Part shown: positions 38,597 to 46,318 of the stretch, piece by piece
How positions within the stretch are numbered: the first letter of the stretch is position 1
Layout: each line of letters opens with the position of its first letter
DNA from: an uncultured Verrucomicrobiota bacterium
GTDB taxonomy: Bacteria > Verrucomicrobiota > Verrucomicrobiia > Limisphaerales > UBA9464
Assembly (NCBI GenBank): GCA_903922605.1
Contig: CAIXUG010000042.1
Coordinates: forward strand, 1 to 64,000
Reading direction: 5' to 3'
Length of the DNA stretch: 64,000 bases
The notes under the pieces: generated by a model
Database searches by the model: none
Seen by the model: only the letters and a program-made list of their open reading frames with translations
What the model was told of the DNA's origin: nothing
Made by a program: the position numbers and the translations under genes

Positions 38597-39619
38597 ATGA
38601 AATTCGAGTTTCTCGATCATGACCCTCAGGGAGCGGACGCCGAGGCCGGCACGGTCCGTCCCGAAACTTTTACACCCCTCGCGCCTTCCACCGACGCGGA
38701 GTTGCTCGACGCCTATTCCAACACGGTGGTCCAGGTCGTTGAACGCGCCGGACCCTCGGTGGTGCATGTGAAGACCCGCCACGGCCGTGGCGGTGGTGGC
38801 AGTGGCAGTGGATTCATCCTCTCGCGCGACGGTTTCATCCTGACCAACAGCCACGTCGTCCATGGGGCGGCCAAGCTGAGCGTGCAGACCAGCGACGGAC
38901 GTGAGACCCGCGCCAATCTTGTCGGGGACGATCCCGACACCGATCTGGCCGTCTTGCGGGTCAATCTGCCTGGCCTCCGGCACATCGCCTTCGCGCCGTC
39001 GGGCCAGGTGCGCGTGGGCCAGATCGCCATCGCCATCGGCAATCCATTGGGCTTCGACCACTCGGTCACCGCCGGCATTGTCAGCGCGCTGGGGCGGACC
39101 TTTCCGTCGCGCAACGGCCGGCTGATTGACAATGTCATCCAGACCGATGCGCCGCTGAATCCGGGCAACTCCGGTGGTCCGCTCGTGAACACGCGCGGCG
39201 AGGTCATCGGCGTGAACACCGCCATGATCCCCTCGGCGCAGGGCATCTGCTTCGCCATTGGCTGCAAGACGGCCGAGTTCATCGCCAGCTGGCTGATCAA
39301 GGACGGGCGCATCCGGCGTGGCCACCTCGGGCTGATGGCGCAGGAAGTCACCATCCACGAGCGGGTCGTGCGCTTTCACAAGCTGCGGCAGCGGTCCGGC
39401 GCGCTGGTGCTGGAGGTCACCGCCGGCGCTGCTGCGGCGGAAGCCGGCCTGCAAGCCGAGGACATCATCGTCTGGTTCAACCACGAGGAAGTCCGCAGCA
39501 CGCATGACCTGCACCGCCTGCTGGTCGGGGACCATCTGCTGGGCCAGCGGGCGCGCCTCACGGTGCTGCGCCGCCACGAACTGCTCCACCTCTGGATCAC
39601 GCCGCGCGAAAGGCAGTGA
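38597..39619 (+). CDS. HtrA/DegP-like trypsin-fold protease with PDZ, no signal peptide
   Basis: A 340-aa serine protease. Triad residues: His86 (ILTNSHVVHG), Asp116 (DDPDTDLAVL) and Ser192 (NPGNSGGPLV). A single PDZ-like domain follows at about 235-335 (RRGHLGLMAQ, AEAGLQAEDIIVWFNHEEV). The start MKFEFLDHDPQG has no signal peptide or membrane helix, unlike typical DegP/HtrA, so the mature enzyme may be cytoplasmic. ATG 38597 is chosen; the frame extends up through the repeat element and is not used there. It is monocistronic. Confidence 0.9.
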   Translation: MKFEFLDHDPQGADAEAGTVRPETFTPLAPSTDAELLDAYSNTVVQVVERAGPSVVHVKTRHGRGGGGSGSGFILSRDGFILTNSHVVHGAAKLSVQTSDGRETRANLVGDDPDTDLAVLRVNLPGLRHIAFAPSGQVRVGQIAIAIGNPLGFDHSVTAGIVSALGRTFPSRNGRLIDNVIQTDAPLNPGNSGGPLVNTRGEVIGVNTAMIPSAQGICFAIGCKTAEFIASWLIKDGRIRRGHLGLMAQEVTIHERVVRFHKLRQRSGALVLEVTAGAAAAEAGLQAEDIIVWFNHEEVRSTHDLHRLLVGDHLLGQRARLTVLRRHELLHLWITPRERQ

Positions 39620-39680
39620 AGCGGCGGGTTGGGTATCTACACTGATTTGCGCTGATAAATCTGCTCTGGGAACAATTCTG

Positions 39681-39710
39681 GATCAGTGCTGATCAGTGTA
39701 GATCAGTGGT
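39681..39710. repeat. Decamer tandem repeat GATCAGTGxx x3
   Basis: Three 10-bp units: GATCAGTGCT, GATCAGTGTA and GATCAGTGGT. It sits 78 bp before the DUF3500 gene and shares the word GATCAGT with the heptads at 24597. Confidence 0.85.
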
Positions 39711-39787
39711 TGGAAAATTTCGGCTTCGACACCAGGTCCCCAACGAGTGCTTTACGCCGCGCCGGCTTTTTCCATCATGGAGGCATC

Positions 39788-40852
39788 ATGTCTCCCCGAA
39801 TTTCCCTGGCCGCCCGTGCGCTGGTGGCTGCCCTGGTTCTCGCCTCGGTCTCGCAACCCCTCTGGCAGATCCGCAGTCTGGCTTCGGATTCAAGGGCCAG
39901 CAGCGCTGCGCTCGCTGTCACCGGCAAAACAGTGGCGGCGGCGGAGGCCTTCCTGGGGAAGCTGGATGACACGCAGCGGGCCAAGGCCGTTTTCGAGTAC
40001 ACCGACGACAAGCAGCGCGCCAACTGGTCGAACCTGCCCACCGGCATTTACCGTCGCGCCGGCGTGCGCTTCGGCGATCTGACCCGGCCGCAACGGGAGG
40101 CTGCGATGGCGATCCTCGCTGCGGCGCTCAGCCCCCGGGGCTACCAGAAGACCGTGGATATCGTGACCGCCGACCAGGTGCTGAAAGAGTCGGGTAGCCC
40201 GCAGGGGATTGCCTTCGGTGAGGGCGAATTCTACATTTCCTTCGTCGGCAAGCCTTCGACCACGACGCCGTGGATGCTCCAGTTCGGCGGGCATCATCTG
40301 GCTCTCAATCTCACGATCCGCGGGGCCGACGGCGTGCTGACGCCGAGCCACACTGCCGCGCAACCGGCGACCTACACGCTCAACGGCAAGACGGTCCGTC
40401 CGCTCGGGGCGGAGAACGATCTGGCCTTCCAGCTCATCAACGCGCTCGATACGACGCAGCAGTCCAAGGCGATTCTCGGCGCGCGCTTCCGCGATCTCGT
40501 GCTGGGGCCGGGGCAGGACGGCAAGGTGATCGTGCCCGAAGGCATCCGGGCCTCGGCCCTGACACCGGCGCAGCAGGAGCTGCTGCTGCAGCTCGCCAAT
40601 GAATGGGTCGGCATCGGCAGCGAGCCCACGGCCACGGCAAAGCTTGCGGAGATTCGTGCGAACCTGCCGGACACCTATTTTGCCTGGAGCGGCCCGACCA
40701 CGCTGGGCAGTGCGGCCTACTTTCGCATTCAGGGACCGACGGTGGTCATCGAGTACGCGCCACAAAATCTCGGAGGCGTTCCGACGAACCATATCCACAC
40801 CATCTACCGCGACCCGACCAACGACTACGGTCGCAAGTTTGGCCGGCCATGA
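39788..40852 (+). CDS. DUF3500-family secreted protein
   Basis: A 354-aa protein. GGAGG (39778-39782) stands 5 bp before ATG 39788, and a signal peptide follows (SLAARALVAALVLASVSQP). The mature part matches DUF3500: TQRAKAVFEYTDDKQRANWS, NLPTGIYRRAGVRFGDLTRP, a central PWMLQFGGHHLALNLT and the end PTNHIHTIYRDPTNDYG. Biochemical function of the family is not established. Its stop overlaps the next start as ATGA, so it is coupled to the 229-aa protein below. The frame extends upstream of 39788, but RBS and signal favour this start. Confidence 0.88.
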   Translation: MSPRISLAARALVAALVLASVSQPLWQIRSLASDSRASSAALAVTGKTVAAAEAFLGKLDDTQRAKAVFEYTDDKQRANWSNLPTGIYRRAGVRFGDLTRPQREAAMAILAAALSPRGYQKTVDIVTADQVLKESGSPQGIAFGEGEFYISFVGKPSTTTPWMLQFGGHHLALNLTIRGADGVLTPSHTAAQPATYTLNGKTVRPLGAENDLAFQLINALDTTQQSKAILGARFRDLVLGPGQDGKVIVPEGIRASALTPAQQELLLQLANEWVGIGSEPTATAKLAEIRANLPDTYFAWSGPTTLGSAAYFRIQGPTVVIEYAPQNLGGVPTNHIHTIYRDPTNDYGRKFGRP

Positions 40853-41538
40853 GGCCGATCGTGTGGCTCGGCGGCGTGCTGATGCTGGCGCTGGCCGTTG
40901 CCCCTGCGGCGCGGGCGCACCGGCTCGACGAATACCTGCAGGCCACGTTTATCTCTGTTGCCCCGGCCGAAGTGCGCCTGGAACTCTGCCTGACGCCCGG
41001 CGCGAACCTGTCCACGAATCTCCTCGGCCGGATCGACCTCGACCACGACGGCCGCCTTTCCCTGACCGAAGAGTCGGCCTACGCCGAGCAGGTTCGCCAG
41101 GATCTCTCGCTGGAGGCCGACCACTTGCCCCGTGAATTGGTGCTCACCGGAACAAGCTTCCCGCCGATTACGGAATTGCAGGCGGGCCTTGGAATCATCC
41201 GGTTGAATCTGCGGGCCCCATTGAGATCAGGCGGGGCAGGGGCCCACCAACTAGCGTTCACCAACCGGCATCTGACCAATCTCAGTGTATACCTCGTCAA
41301 TGCGCTGATGCCGGAATCTTCCGCGATCACCATCACCGGGCAGACGCGCGATTATCTCCAGAGCGCCATCCGAGTGGACTACACGGTGAGTGCGGCTGCA
41401 TGCCCGAAGGCGCTTCCCGCGATTCCGATCGCGATTCAACCCACTCGCTCGCCTCTGCCCGTTTTGCTGGCCGCAGGTATGGCCGCCTTCGCGGCGGCGG
41501 CCATGCAAATACGCCGCCGGCGTGCGAAGGCGCGGTAG
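40849..41538 (+). CDS. Secreted/membrane partner of DUF3500 protein
   Basis: A 229-aa protein with a signal peptide (MRPIVWLGGVLMLALAVAPAARA). It then carries HRLDEYLQATFISVAPAEV and LELCLTPGANLSTNLLG, a start seen beside DUF3500 in other bacteria. An EF-hand-like loop follows (DLDHDGRLSLTEESAYA, about residues 60-76), suggesting calcium binding. A C-terminal hydrophobic helix (LPVLLAAGMAAFAAAAMQI) and basic tail RRRRAKAR look like a membrane anchor with a short cytoplasmic end. It overlaps the DUF3500 stop by 4 bp. Function is unknown. Confidence 0.78.
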   Translation: MRPIVWLGGVLMLALAVAPAARAHRLDEYLQATFISVAPAEVRLELCLTPGANLSTNLLGRIDLDHDGRLSLTEESAYAEQVRQDLSLEADHLPRELVLTGTSFPPITELQAGLGIIRLNLRAPLRSGGAGAHQLAFTNRHLTNLSVYLVNALMPESSAITITGQTRDYLQSAIRVDYTVSAAACPKALPAIPIAIQPTRSPLPVLLAAGMAAFAAAAMQIRRRRAKAR

Positions 41539-41664
41539 CGTCTCGGACTGCGCCAGTCCTCTGGCGCTTTCGACGGCCGAATAAGTTTACGCTAGGCTGA
41601 AGCATGACTGCCTCTTGCCGGTTGCCTCGCCCAAAGCGGTAGAGGACTACCGCACTCCAAGACG
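41539..41664. repeat. Inverted REP pair, family B, with compensatory stems
   Basis: Unit 1 (41539-41572) has GCGCCAG-TCCT-CTGGCGC and then TTT. Unit 2 (41633-41664), inverted, has GCGGTAG-AGGA-CTACCGC between AAA and ACTCCAAGACG. On the same strand sense the flanks match (CGTCTnGGAnTGCG). It lies between convergent genes and may stop transcription both ways. Confidence 0.85.
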
Positions 41665-41673
41665 CTCCGCGAC

Positions 41674-41701
41674 CTCGCAACTCGTAACTCCTAACTTCTC
41701 T
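41674..41701. repeat. Heptad repeat CTCGTAA type x4
   Basis: Units CTCGCAA, CTCGTAA, CTCCTAA and CTTCTCT, directly after the esterase stop codon. Confidence 0.75.
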
Positions 41702-42769
41702 TCACTCCGCGTGATAGCCGCGCCAGACCCACACCAGCGTGTCGGCGAGCGTCTGCTGGAACACGCGGCCGTCACAATGGCCGGTGGCCTTGCTGAAGAC
41801 GAAGCGGTGATCGTAGCCCTTTTCTTCGAGGGCGGCCGCCGTGCGCTGACCGGCCATCGGCCAGTTGTGGTGGTCGGACTCGGGGGAGTTTTCGCGCAGG
41901 TCGTGTTCGGACACGTGCGTGAAGATGCGCAGGGGCTTCTTCTCGCTGTTCGCGATCAGCTTCATGCCGGAATGATATTCCCAGGCGCCGAGCGGGAACT
42001 TCGCCTCCTCCGCTGCGTCGTCATCCTGCTGATCTACGAAAGTGCCGGAGTACGCGATGATGCGGCGGAAGAGGTCGGGCCGGAACCAACCCATCGTCAG
42101 CGCCGCTGCGCCGCCAGAGCTGCAGCCCATCGTGGCGCGTCCCCAGGGATTGCCCGTGATCGCGATGTGCGGATAGGCCGCCTTGATGGCCTCGTTGTTC
42201 AGCACGGCCGGGAAGACCTCGTCATTGATGAACCGGGCATAGCGGTCCGACATCGTGTCGTACTCGAGGCCGCGCTCGCTGTTCTTGCCGTCGTTGCCGC
42301 CATTCTGCACGGCCACCACGAGGAAGGCCGGCAGTTGCCGTTCCGGGTCCTTGGAGATGGTGAGATTGTCCAGGGCATAGCTGGTTGACTTGAGTTGGCC
42401 GGGCCCGTCCTGGATGACCAGCACTGGGGCCGGGGTGCCGTCCTTGTAGGCGGCCGGCACGTACACGGTGATCTTGCGCTCCGTGTTCACCTTCTTCTTC
42501 TCCGGCTCCAGCGTGGTGTCGTCGCCCTTGAAGATCTTGCTGTCCGCCAGGCGCATCGAGAACTCGAAGGTCTTCCCCCGAGGATTCCCCTTGTCGGTGA
42601 GATCGGGGTCCACCTTGTATTCGGGGCCGATCGTGAAGCTGCCGTTGCCAGCGCTACCGGGTTTTTCGGTGTAAACCCTTGGCGCGTGAGCGCATGAGCT
42701 GAACAGGCCGAGACAACCAACGGCGACGAGGACACGGGCCGAGACGGCCGAGTAGAGCGGATGTGGCAT
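41702..42769 (-). CDS. Esterase of the enterochelin-esterase-like (esterase D) family
   Basis: A 355-aa alpha/beta hydrolase. The N-terminus has a hydrophobic segment ending FSSCAHAP, so it is exported and may be a lipoprotein. Strand and loop features: ERKITVYVPAAYKDGTPAPV, LVIQDGP and FINDEVFPAV. The nucleophile elbow is TMGCSSGGAAAL. An acidic residue and the final His (ATGHCDGRVF) complete the likely triad. Family members cut ester bonds of siderophores or carbohydrate acyl groups; substrate here is unknown. It is transcribed alone, convergent with the DUF3500 operon. Confidence 0.85.
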   Translation of the reverse strand: MPHPLYSAVSARVLVAVGCLGLFSSCAHAPRVYTEKPGSAGNGSFTIGPEYKVDPDLTDKGNPRGKTFEFSMRLADSKIFKGDDTTLEPEKKKVNTERKITVYVPAAYKDGTPAPVLVIQDGPGQLKSTSYALDNLTISKDPERQLPAFLVVAVQNGGNDGKNSERGLEYDTMSDRYARFINDEVFPAVLNNEAIKAAYPHIAITGNPWGRATMGCSSGGAAALTMGWFRPDLFRRIIAYSGTFVDQQDDDAAEEAKFPLGAWEYHSGMKLIANSEKKPLRIFTHVSEHDLRENSPESDHHNWPMAGQRTAAALEEKGYDHRFVFSKATGHCDGRVFQQTLADTLVWVWRGYHAE

Positions 42770-42811
42770 GCCCGATTGGTCAACGAATCCGGCGGCAAAG
42801 GCAAAGGGAAA

Positions 42812-43114
42812 AAGGAGACAGGAGGGATTTCATCCGGAGTCAGGAGACAGGAGCGGAGTCGGCTTCAATTTACGAATTTCGAATTACGATTTACGACCGC
42901 TCGGTCCCGGTCCCGCTCCGAAGTCCACAGTTCCCACCATTGCCAATTTTGAATGCCAATTGAAAAACAGGCGAAAGCAGCGCCCCTGACCCCTGATCAC
43001 TGGCTTACTGACTCACTCTCCTCCGCACCCCTGCACCCCCGCTCCTTTTCTCCCCTGCTTCTTTCCCCGCTTCTCCTGACTCCGGATGGAATCCCTCCTG
43101 TCTCCTGTCTCCTT
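42812..43114. repeat. CTGACTCCGGATG module, copies 2 and 3, inverted
   Basis: Left arm 42812-42850 reads the reverse complement of right arm 43075-43114 over ~36 bp with few changes. The right arm ends in CCTCCTG, TCTCCTG and TCTCCTT heptads. A direct copy of the right arm is upstream of ppdK (24747-24785). Confidence 0.85.
42868..42895. repeat. Heptad repeat AATTACG type x4
   Basis: Units ATTTACG, AATTTCG, AATTACG and ATTTACG in the esterase-htpG intergenic region. Confidence 0.75.
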
Positions 43115-43153
43115 CGCGAAGCGAGGCGGAGCGAACTTAATCGCCATCCCGCC

Positions 43154-43182
43154 CTTGACGACGCACGTTCCGCTTTCTACCT
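43154..43182 (+). promoter_or_regulatory. Possible htpG promoter
   Basis: TTGACG (43154-43159) with a weak -10 TACCTA (43177-43182) 17 bp later, just before htpG. The evidence is weak. Confidence 0.3.
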
Positions 43183-43193
43183 AAAGCCAACCA

Positions 43194-45038
43194 ATGAGTT
43201 CGACCGAGAAGCACACGTTCCAGGCGGAGATTCAGCAACTGCTGAACATCGTCATCCACTCGCTCTACACCGACAAAGAGATCTTCGTCCGCGAGCTGAT
43301 CTCCAACGCCGCCGACGCCTGCGAGAAGCTCCGCTTCACCCAGGTCTCCGGCACCGAGATCCAGCAGCCCGACGTCGCACCGGGCATCTCGCTGACCTCC
43401 GACGAGGCGGCGGGCACGCTCACCTTCACCGACACCGGTGTGGGCATGACCCATGACGAGCTGGTGAAGAACCTCGGCACCATCGCCCACTCCGGCACGA
43501 AGGCTTTCCTCCAGAAGCTCGCCGAGGACAAGCAGCCCGACGTGGGCCTGATCGGCCAGTTCGGTGTCGGCTTCTATTCGGCCTTCATGGCGGCCAAGCG
43601 CGTGACGGTCGAGAGCCGCTCCGCCATCGCGGGCGAGCCCGGCTGGAAATGGGTCAGCGAAGGCACCGGCGGCTACGAGATCACGCCCGCCGAGGGCGAG
43701 CTGCCGCGCGGCACCAAGATCACCCTTGAGCTGAAGGACGAGGCCAAGGAATTCGCCGAGGCCCACACCATCGAGCGCGTCATCAAGCGCTACTCCAGCT
43801 TCGTGCCGTATCCCATCGAGCTGAACGGCGAGAAGGTCAACACCGTCCAGGCCCTCTGGACCCGCAGCAAGAGCGGGATCAAGGACGAGGAGTACGACGA
43901 GTTCTACCAGTTCATCGGGCACGACCACGAGAAGCCGCTGCTGCGCCTGCACTTCACCGCCGACGCGCCCCTCGCGATCCAGTCGCTGCTCTTCGTGCCG
44001 TCGCACAATGTCGAGACCATGGGCATGGGCCGCACGGATTCGGAGGTGAACCTCTATTGCAAGAAGGTGCTCATCCAGGCCAAGGCCAAGAACCTGTTCC
44101 CCGAGTGGCTCCGCTTCCTCAAGGGCGTCGTGGACAGCGAGGATCTCCCGCTGAACATCTCGCGCGAGACCATGCAGGACACCGCGCTCCTGCAGAAGCT
44201 GAACAAGGTGCTCACGACGAAGTTCCTGAAGTTCCTCGACGAGACCGCCGAGAAGGACCCCGACCTCTACGAGAAGTTCTACACGGAATATCAGCGCTTC
44301 CTCAAGGAGGGCATCGTCACCGACTTCACCCACAAGGAGGCGCTCGGCAAGCTCGTGCGCTACGAGTCGTCGCACCTCGAGAAGGGCAAGACGACCTCGC
44401 TCGCCGACTACGTTAAGCGCATGGGCTCCGAGCAGAAGGAGATCTACACCCTCATGGCCCCGAACCGCGAGGCCGCCGAGGCGAGCCCCTATTACGAGGT
44501 CTTCCGCGAGCGCAAGTTCGAGGTGCTCTTCCTCTACGACGCGTGGGATGAGTTCGTGATGGAGCACCTGCGCGAGTTCGAGGGCAAGACGCTCAAGGCC
44601 GCCGAGAAGGCCGACCTGAACCTCAACGAGCCCAAGAAGGACGGCGCGCTGGATGAGGCCACCGGCAAGTCCCTCGCGGAGTGGCTCAAGACCTCCCTCG
44701 GCGACAAGGTCGCGGACGTGCGCGTCTCGCAGCGCCTCGTGGACAGCCCCGCCGTGGTGGTCGATGCCGACAAGTTCATGACCAACAGCATGCGCCGCAT
44801 GCTCAAGGCGATGAAGAAGGACGAGGAAGCCATGGCCCCGGCCAAGCTCGACCTCGAGATCAATCCCGCCCACCCGATCATCGTGCGCCTGGAGGCCGCC
44901 CGGCAGAAGGACGCGCCCTTCGCCACCGAGATCGCGGAGACCATCCTCGACCAGGCCCGCGTCGCCGCCGGCGTCATGGAAGACCCGCGCGCCATGCTCA
45001 AGCGGATGAACTCGCTGCTGGAGCGGGTGCTGGCGTAA
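43194..45038 (+). CDS. htpG: Chaperone protein HtpG (Hsp90)
   Basis: A 614-aa ATP-dependent cytosolic chaperone, at normal length. The N-terminal GHKL ATPase shows LLNIVIHSLYTDKEIFVREL, ISNAADACEKLRF, the DTGVGMTHDEL loop, GTIAHSGTKAFL and IGQFGVGFYSAFM. The middle domain has LPLNISRETMQD with the conserved Arg that contacts ATP. The C-terminal dimer part ends near MNSLLERVLA. Codon use is strongly G/C-ending, as in ppdK. It has its own leader and terminator. It lies directly left of the low-GC restriction-modification island. Confidence 0.97.
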   Translation: MSSTEKHTFQAEIQQLLNIVIHSLYTDKEIFVRELISNAADACEKLRFTQVSGTEIQQPDVAPGISLTSDEAAGTLTFTDTGVGMTHDELVKNLGTIAHSGTKAFLQKLAEDKQPDVGLIGQFGVGFYSAFMAAKRVTVESRSAIAGEPGWKWVSEGTGGYEITPAEGELPRGTKITLELKDEAKEFAEAHTIERVIKRYSSFVPYPIELNGEKVNTVQALWTRSKSGIKDEEYDEFYQFIGHDHEKPLLRLHFTADAPLAIQSLLFVPSHNVETMGMGRTDSEVNLYCKKVLIQAKAKNLFPEWLRFLKGVVDSEDLPLNISRETMQDTALLQKLNKVLTTKFLKFLDETAEKDPDLYEKFYTEYQRFLKEGIVTDFTHKEALGKLVRYESSHLEKGKTTSLADYVKRMGSEQKEIYTLMAPNREAAEASPYYEVFRERKFEVLFLYDAWDEFVMEHLREFEGKTLKAAEKADLNLNEPKKDGALDEATGKSLAEWLKTSLGDKVADVRVSQRLVDSPAVVVDADKFMTNSMRRMLKAMKKDEEAMAPAKLDLEINPAHPIIVRLEAARQKDAPFATEIAETILDQARVAAGVMEDPRAMLKRMNSLLERVLA

Positions 45039-45068
45039 CAGCGGTCTTCTTCGACCTCTCGGCACAAT

Positions 45069-45105
45069 GGCCGCATCGGAAAACCGGTGCGGCCTTTCCT
45101 CTTTC
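45069..45105 (+). terminator. Rho-independent terminator of htpG
   Basis: Stem GGCCGCATCGG/CCGGTGCGGCC (11 bp, one T-G pair), AAAA loop, then TTTCCTCTTT. It lies 30 bp past the htpG stop. Confidence 0.88.
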
Positions 45106-45303
45106 ACTCCCACGCGAACTGAGCACAGATGAGTATATGCGGACCCTGCGCGACGGCGAAGCCGACTGAACGATCCTCGCCCCGGAGGAGGCTGGAGTGC
45201 TAACGGAGCTTGCCGACACCCTAAGCTTCATTTCGGCAATTTGAATCAGTCCCCACAAGGACAGCCCCATTATCGCCTTTCTGCGCTGGGTTATGCAATG
45301 AGC

Positions 45304-45326
45304 ACTAGAGTCCGTGGAACTGGAGT
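45304..45326 (+). promoter_or_regulatory. C-box operator of the restriction-modification system
   Basis: Two inverted half-site pairs, ACTAGAGT (45304-45311) and ACTGGAGT (45319-45326), separated by CCGTGGA. The core AGTCCGTGG is the same as in the C-box that I recall for PvuII-type controllers. It ends 24 bp before the controller GTG, the expected place for autoregulation, with strong and weak sites that time endonuclease expression. Confidence 0.82.
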
Positions 45327-45350
45327 CATCAAATGTGCCAGAATTTTTGA

Positions 45351-45572
45351 GTGGCAGGCAATACATTGATTGAACTTGGCGACCGTATTCGCAAAGCAAG
45401 GAAGCTGCTTGGCTGGTCTCAAGAAGAGTTAGCGCATCGTGCCGACCTGGATCGCTCTTACGTCGGAGGCATTGAGCGAGGATCACGAAACATTACGATC
45501 TCAACTTTGTGCCAAGTGGCGAAAGCCCTCGACCAAGACCTGGGCCAACTTACCAGGGGGCTTCCAAAATGA
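45351..45572 (+). CDS. Restriction-modification controller protein (C protein)
   Basis: A 73-aa XRE-type helix-turn-helix protein, the size of C.PvuII-like controllers. HTH residues: LGDRIRKARKLLGWSQEELA then HRADLDRSYVGGIERGSRN, and ISTLCQVAKALDQDLGQL. It starts at GTG 45351 just after a C-box and overlaps the endonuclease start by 4 bp (ATGA at 45569-45572). C proteins activate their own and the R gene after a delay so that methylation comes first on entry to a new host. Here the C gene plainly drives the R gene on one transcript. Confidence 0.9.
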   Translation: MAGNTLIELGDRIRKARKLLGWSQEELAHRADLDRSYVGGIERGSRNITISTLCQVAKALDQDLGQLTRGLPK

Positions 45573-46318
45573 AGCTCCTAGATACAGTTATTGTTTTTGA
45601 CCAAGGCAATCTTTTAAAATCTAAAGGCTGGGAGTCAACATATGCAGCCCTCTCATCGGCAGTTAGCGCCATGGAGCATCCCCTTGGGGCTGGGAGCTTT
45701 CAAATCCGGGCAAAGGAAAAAAAGGTTAGCTCCAAAGGAAAGGAAACCACGCAATGGCTGCGTAACGGCGTAAAACCAATCAAGGACCAGTTTCAGAACC
45801 GGATGAGAGGATTGCCTCAGTGGAAAACCGAGCATCCACTGTCATTGGACAAGGAAATCAAACAAGTTACAGAAAGTGTATGGATGACGTATCCGAAATT
45901 AGTCGCTCTTCCGGAGAAGCTTCATAGCAGCGTAGGAGATTTGGACTTTTGGGGGATTGTCGAGGGGCAACGAGTCGCAATCGAGTGGGAGACAGGGAAT
46001 ATCTCTTCATCACATCGCTCCGTGAACAAGCTGTGTTTGGCTCTGCTATCCGAAGTTTTAGACATATGCGTACTGATTGTTCCAAGTCGAAACCTGTATG
46101 AGCATTTAACAGATCGTGTTGGGAACTGGAAGGAGCTCAGCCCTTATCTCCCATTCTGGAGGAAAATAGGTGAATCTGGCGTCAAAAAGGGCTTGCTTGC
46201 GTTTGCAATTGTTGAACACGCGGAGCTTATAACTGGAAATAAAACATTCCCATTTATTTCCGTTGGGATAGATGGGCGAAGTGCCCAAGGGAAACGGAGC
46301 AGGAAAATTCGAGGCTAG
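45569..46318 (+). CDS. BamHI-family type II restriction endonuclease
   Basis: A 249-aa protein. Residues 138-155 read IEWETGNISSSHRSVNKL, nearly the same as the BamHI block that holds catalytic Glu111 and Glu113. Asp126 (GDLDFW) fits BamHI Asp94. Residues 180-193 (LTDRVGNWKELSPY) match the BamHI stretch with Asp154/Arg155. The counterparts of BamHI Asn116, Ser118 and Arg122 are Asn144, Ser146 and Arg150. These contact the bases in BamHI, so GGATCC is the predicted target. It is longer than BamHI (213 aa), mainly at the N-terminus. ATG 45569 is coupled to the C gene. AT-rich codon use sets it apart from neighbours. Confidence 0.92.
   Translation: MKLLDTVIVFDQGNLLKSKGWESTYAALSSAVSAMEHPLGAGSFQIRAKEKKVSSKGKETTQWLRNGVKPIKDQFQNRMRGLPQWKTEHPLSLDKEIKQVTESVWMTYPKLVALPEKLHSSVGDLDFWGIVEGQRVAIEWETGNISSSHRSVNKLCLALLSEVLDICVLIVPSRNLYEHLTDRVGNWKELSPYLPFWRKIGESGVKKGLLAFAIVEHAELITGNKTFPFISVGIDGRSAQGKRSRKIRG

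Larger units (their letters stand above)
42770..43193. other. Repeat-dense divergent intergenic region before htpG
   Basis: These 424 bp between the esterase (minus) and htpG (plus) hold no gene. They contain an inverted pair of the CTGACTCCGGATG module (42812-42850 and 43075-43114), four AATTACG-type heptads, a pyrimidine-rich tract (about 43009-43076) and a possible htpG promoter. No CIRCE element is seen before htpG. Confidence 0.7.
45039..45350. other. htpG terminator to controller-gene leader
   Basis: No gene is seen in these 312 bp. They hold the htpG terminator (45069), a short stretch that may mark the left border of the restriction-modification insertion, and the C-box at 45304. A lone GAGTGCTAA (45194-45202) is only half of a CIRCE site. 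Confidence 0.6.

Noticed and set aside
43137-45113. A 658-codon open frame opposite htpG
   Set aside because: Shadow of the highly biased htpG coding strand; composition is not protein-like.
45194-45202. GAGTGCTAA, like half of a CIRCE heat-shock operator
   Set aside because: Only one half is present, it lies downstream of htpG rather than upstream, and there is no matching TTAGCACTC nine bases away.
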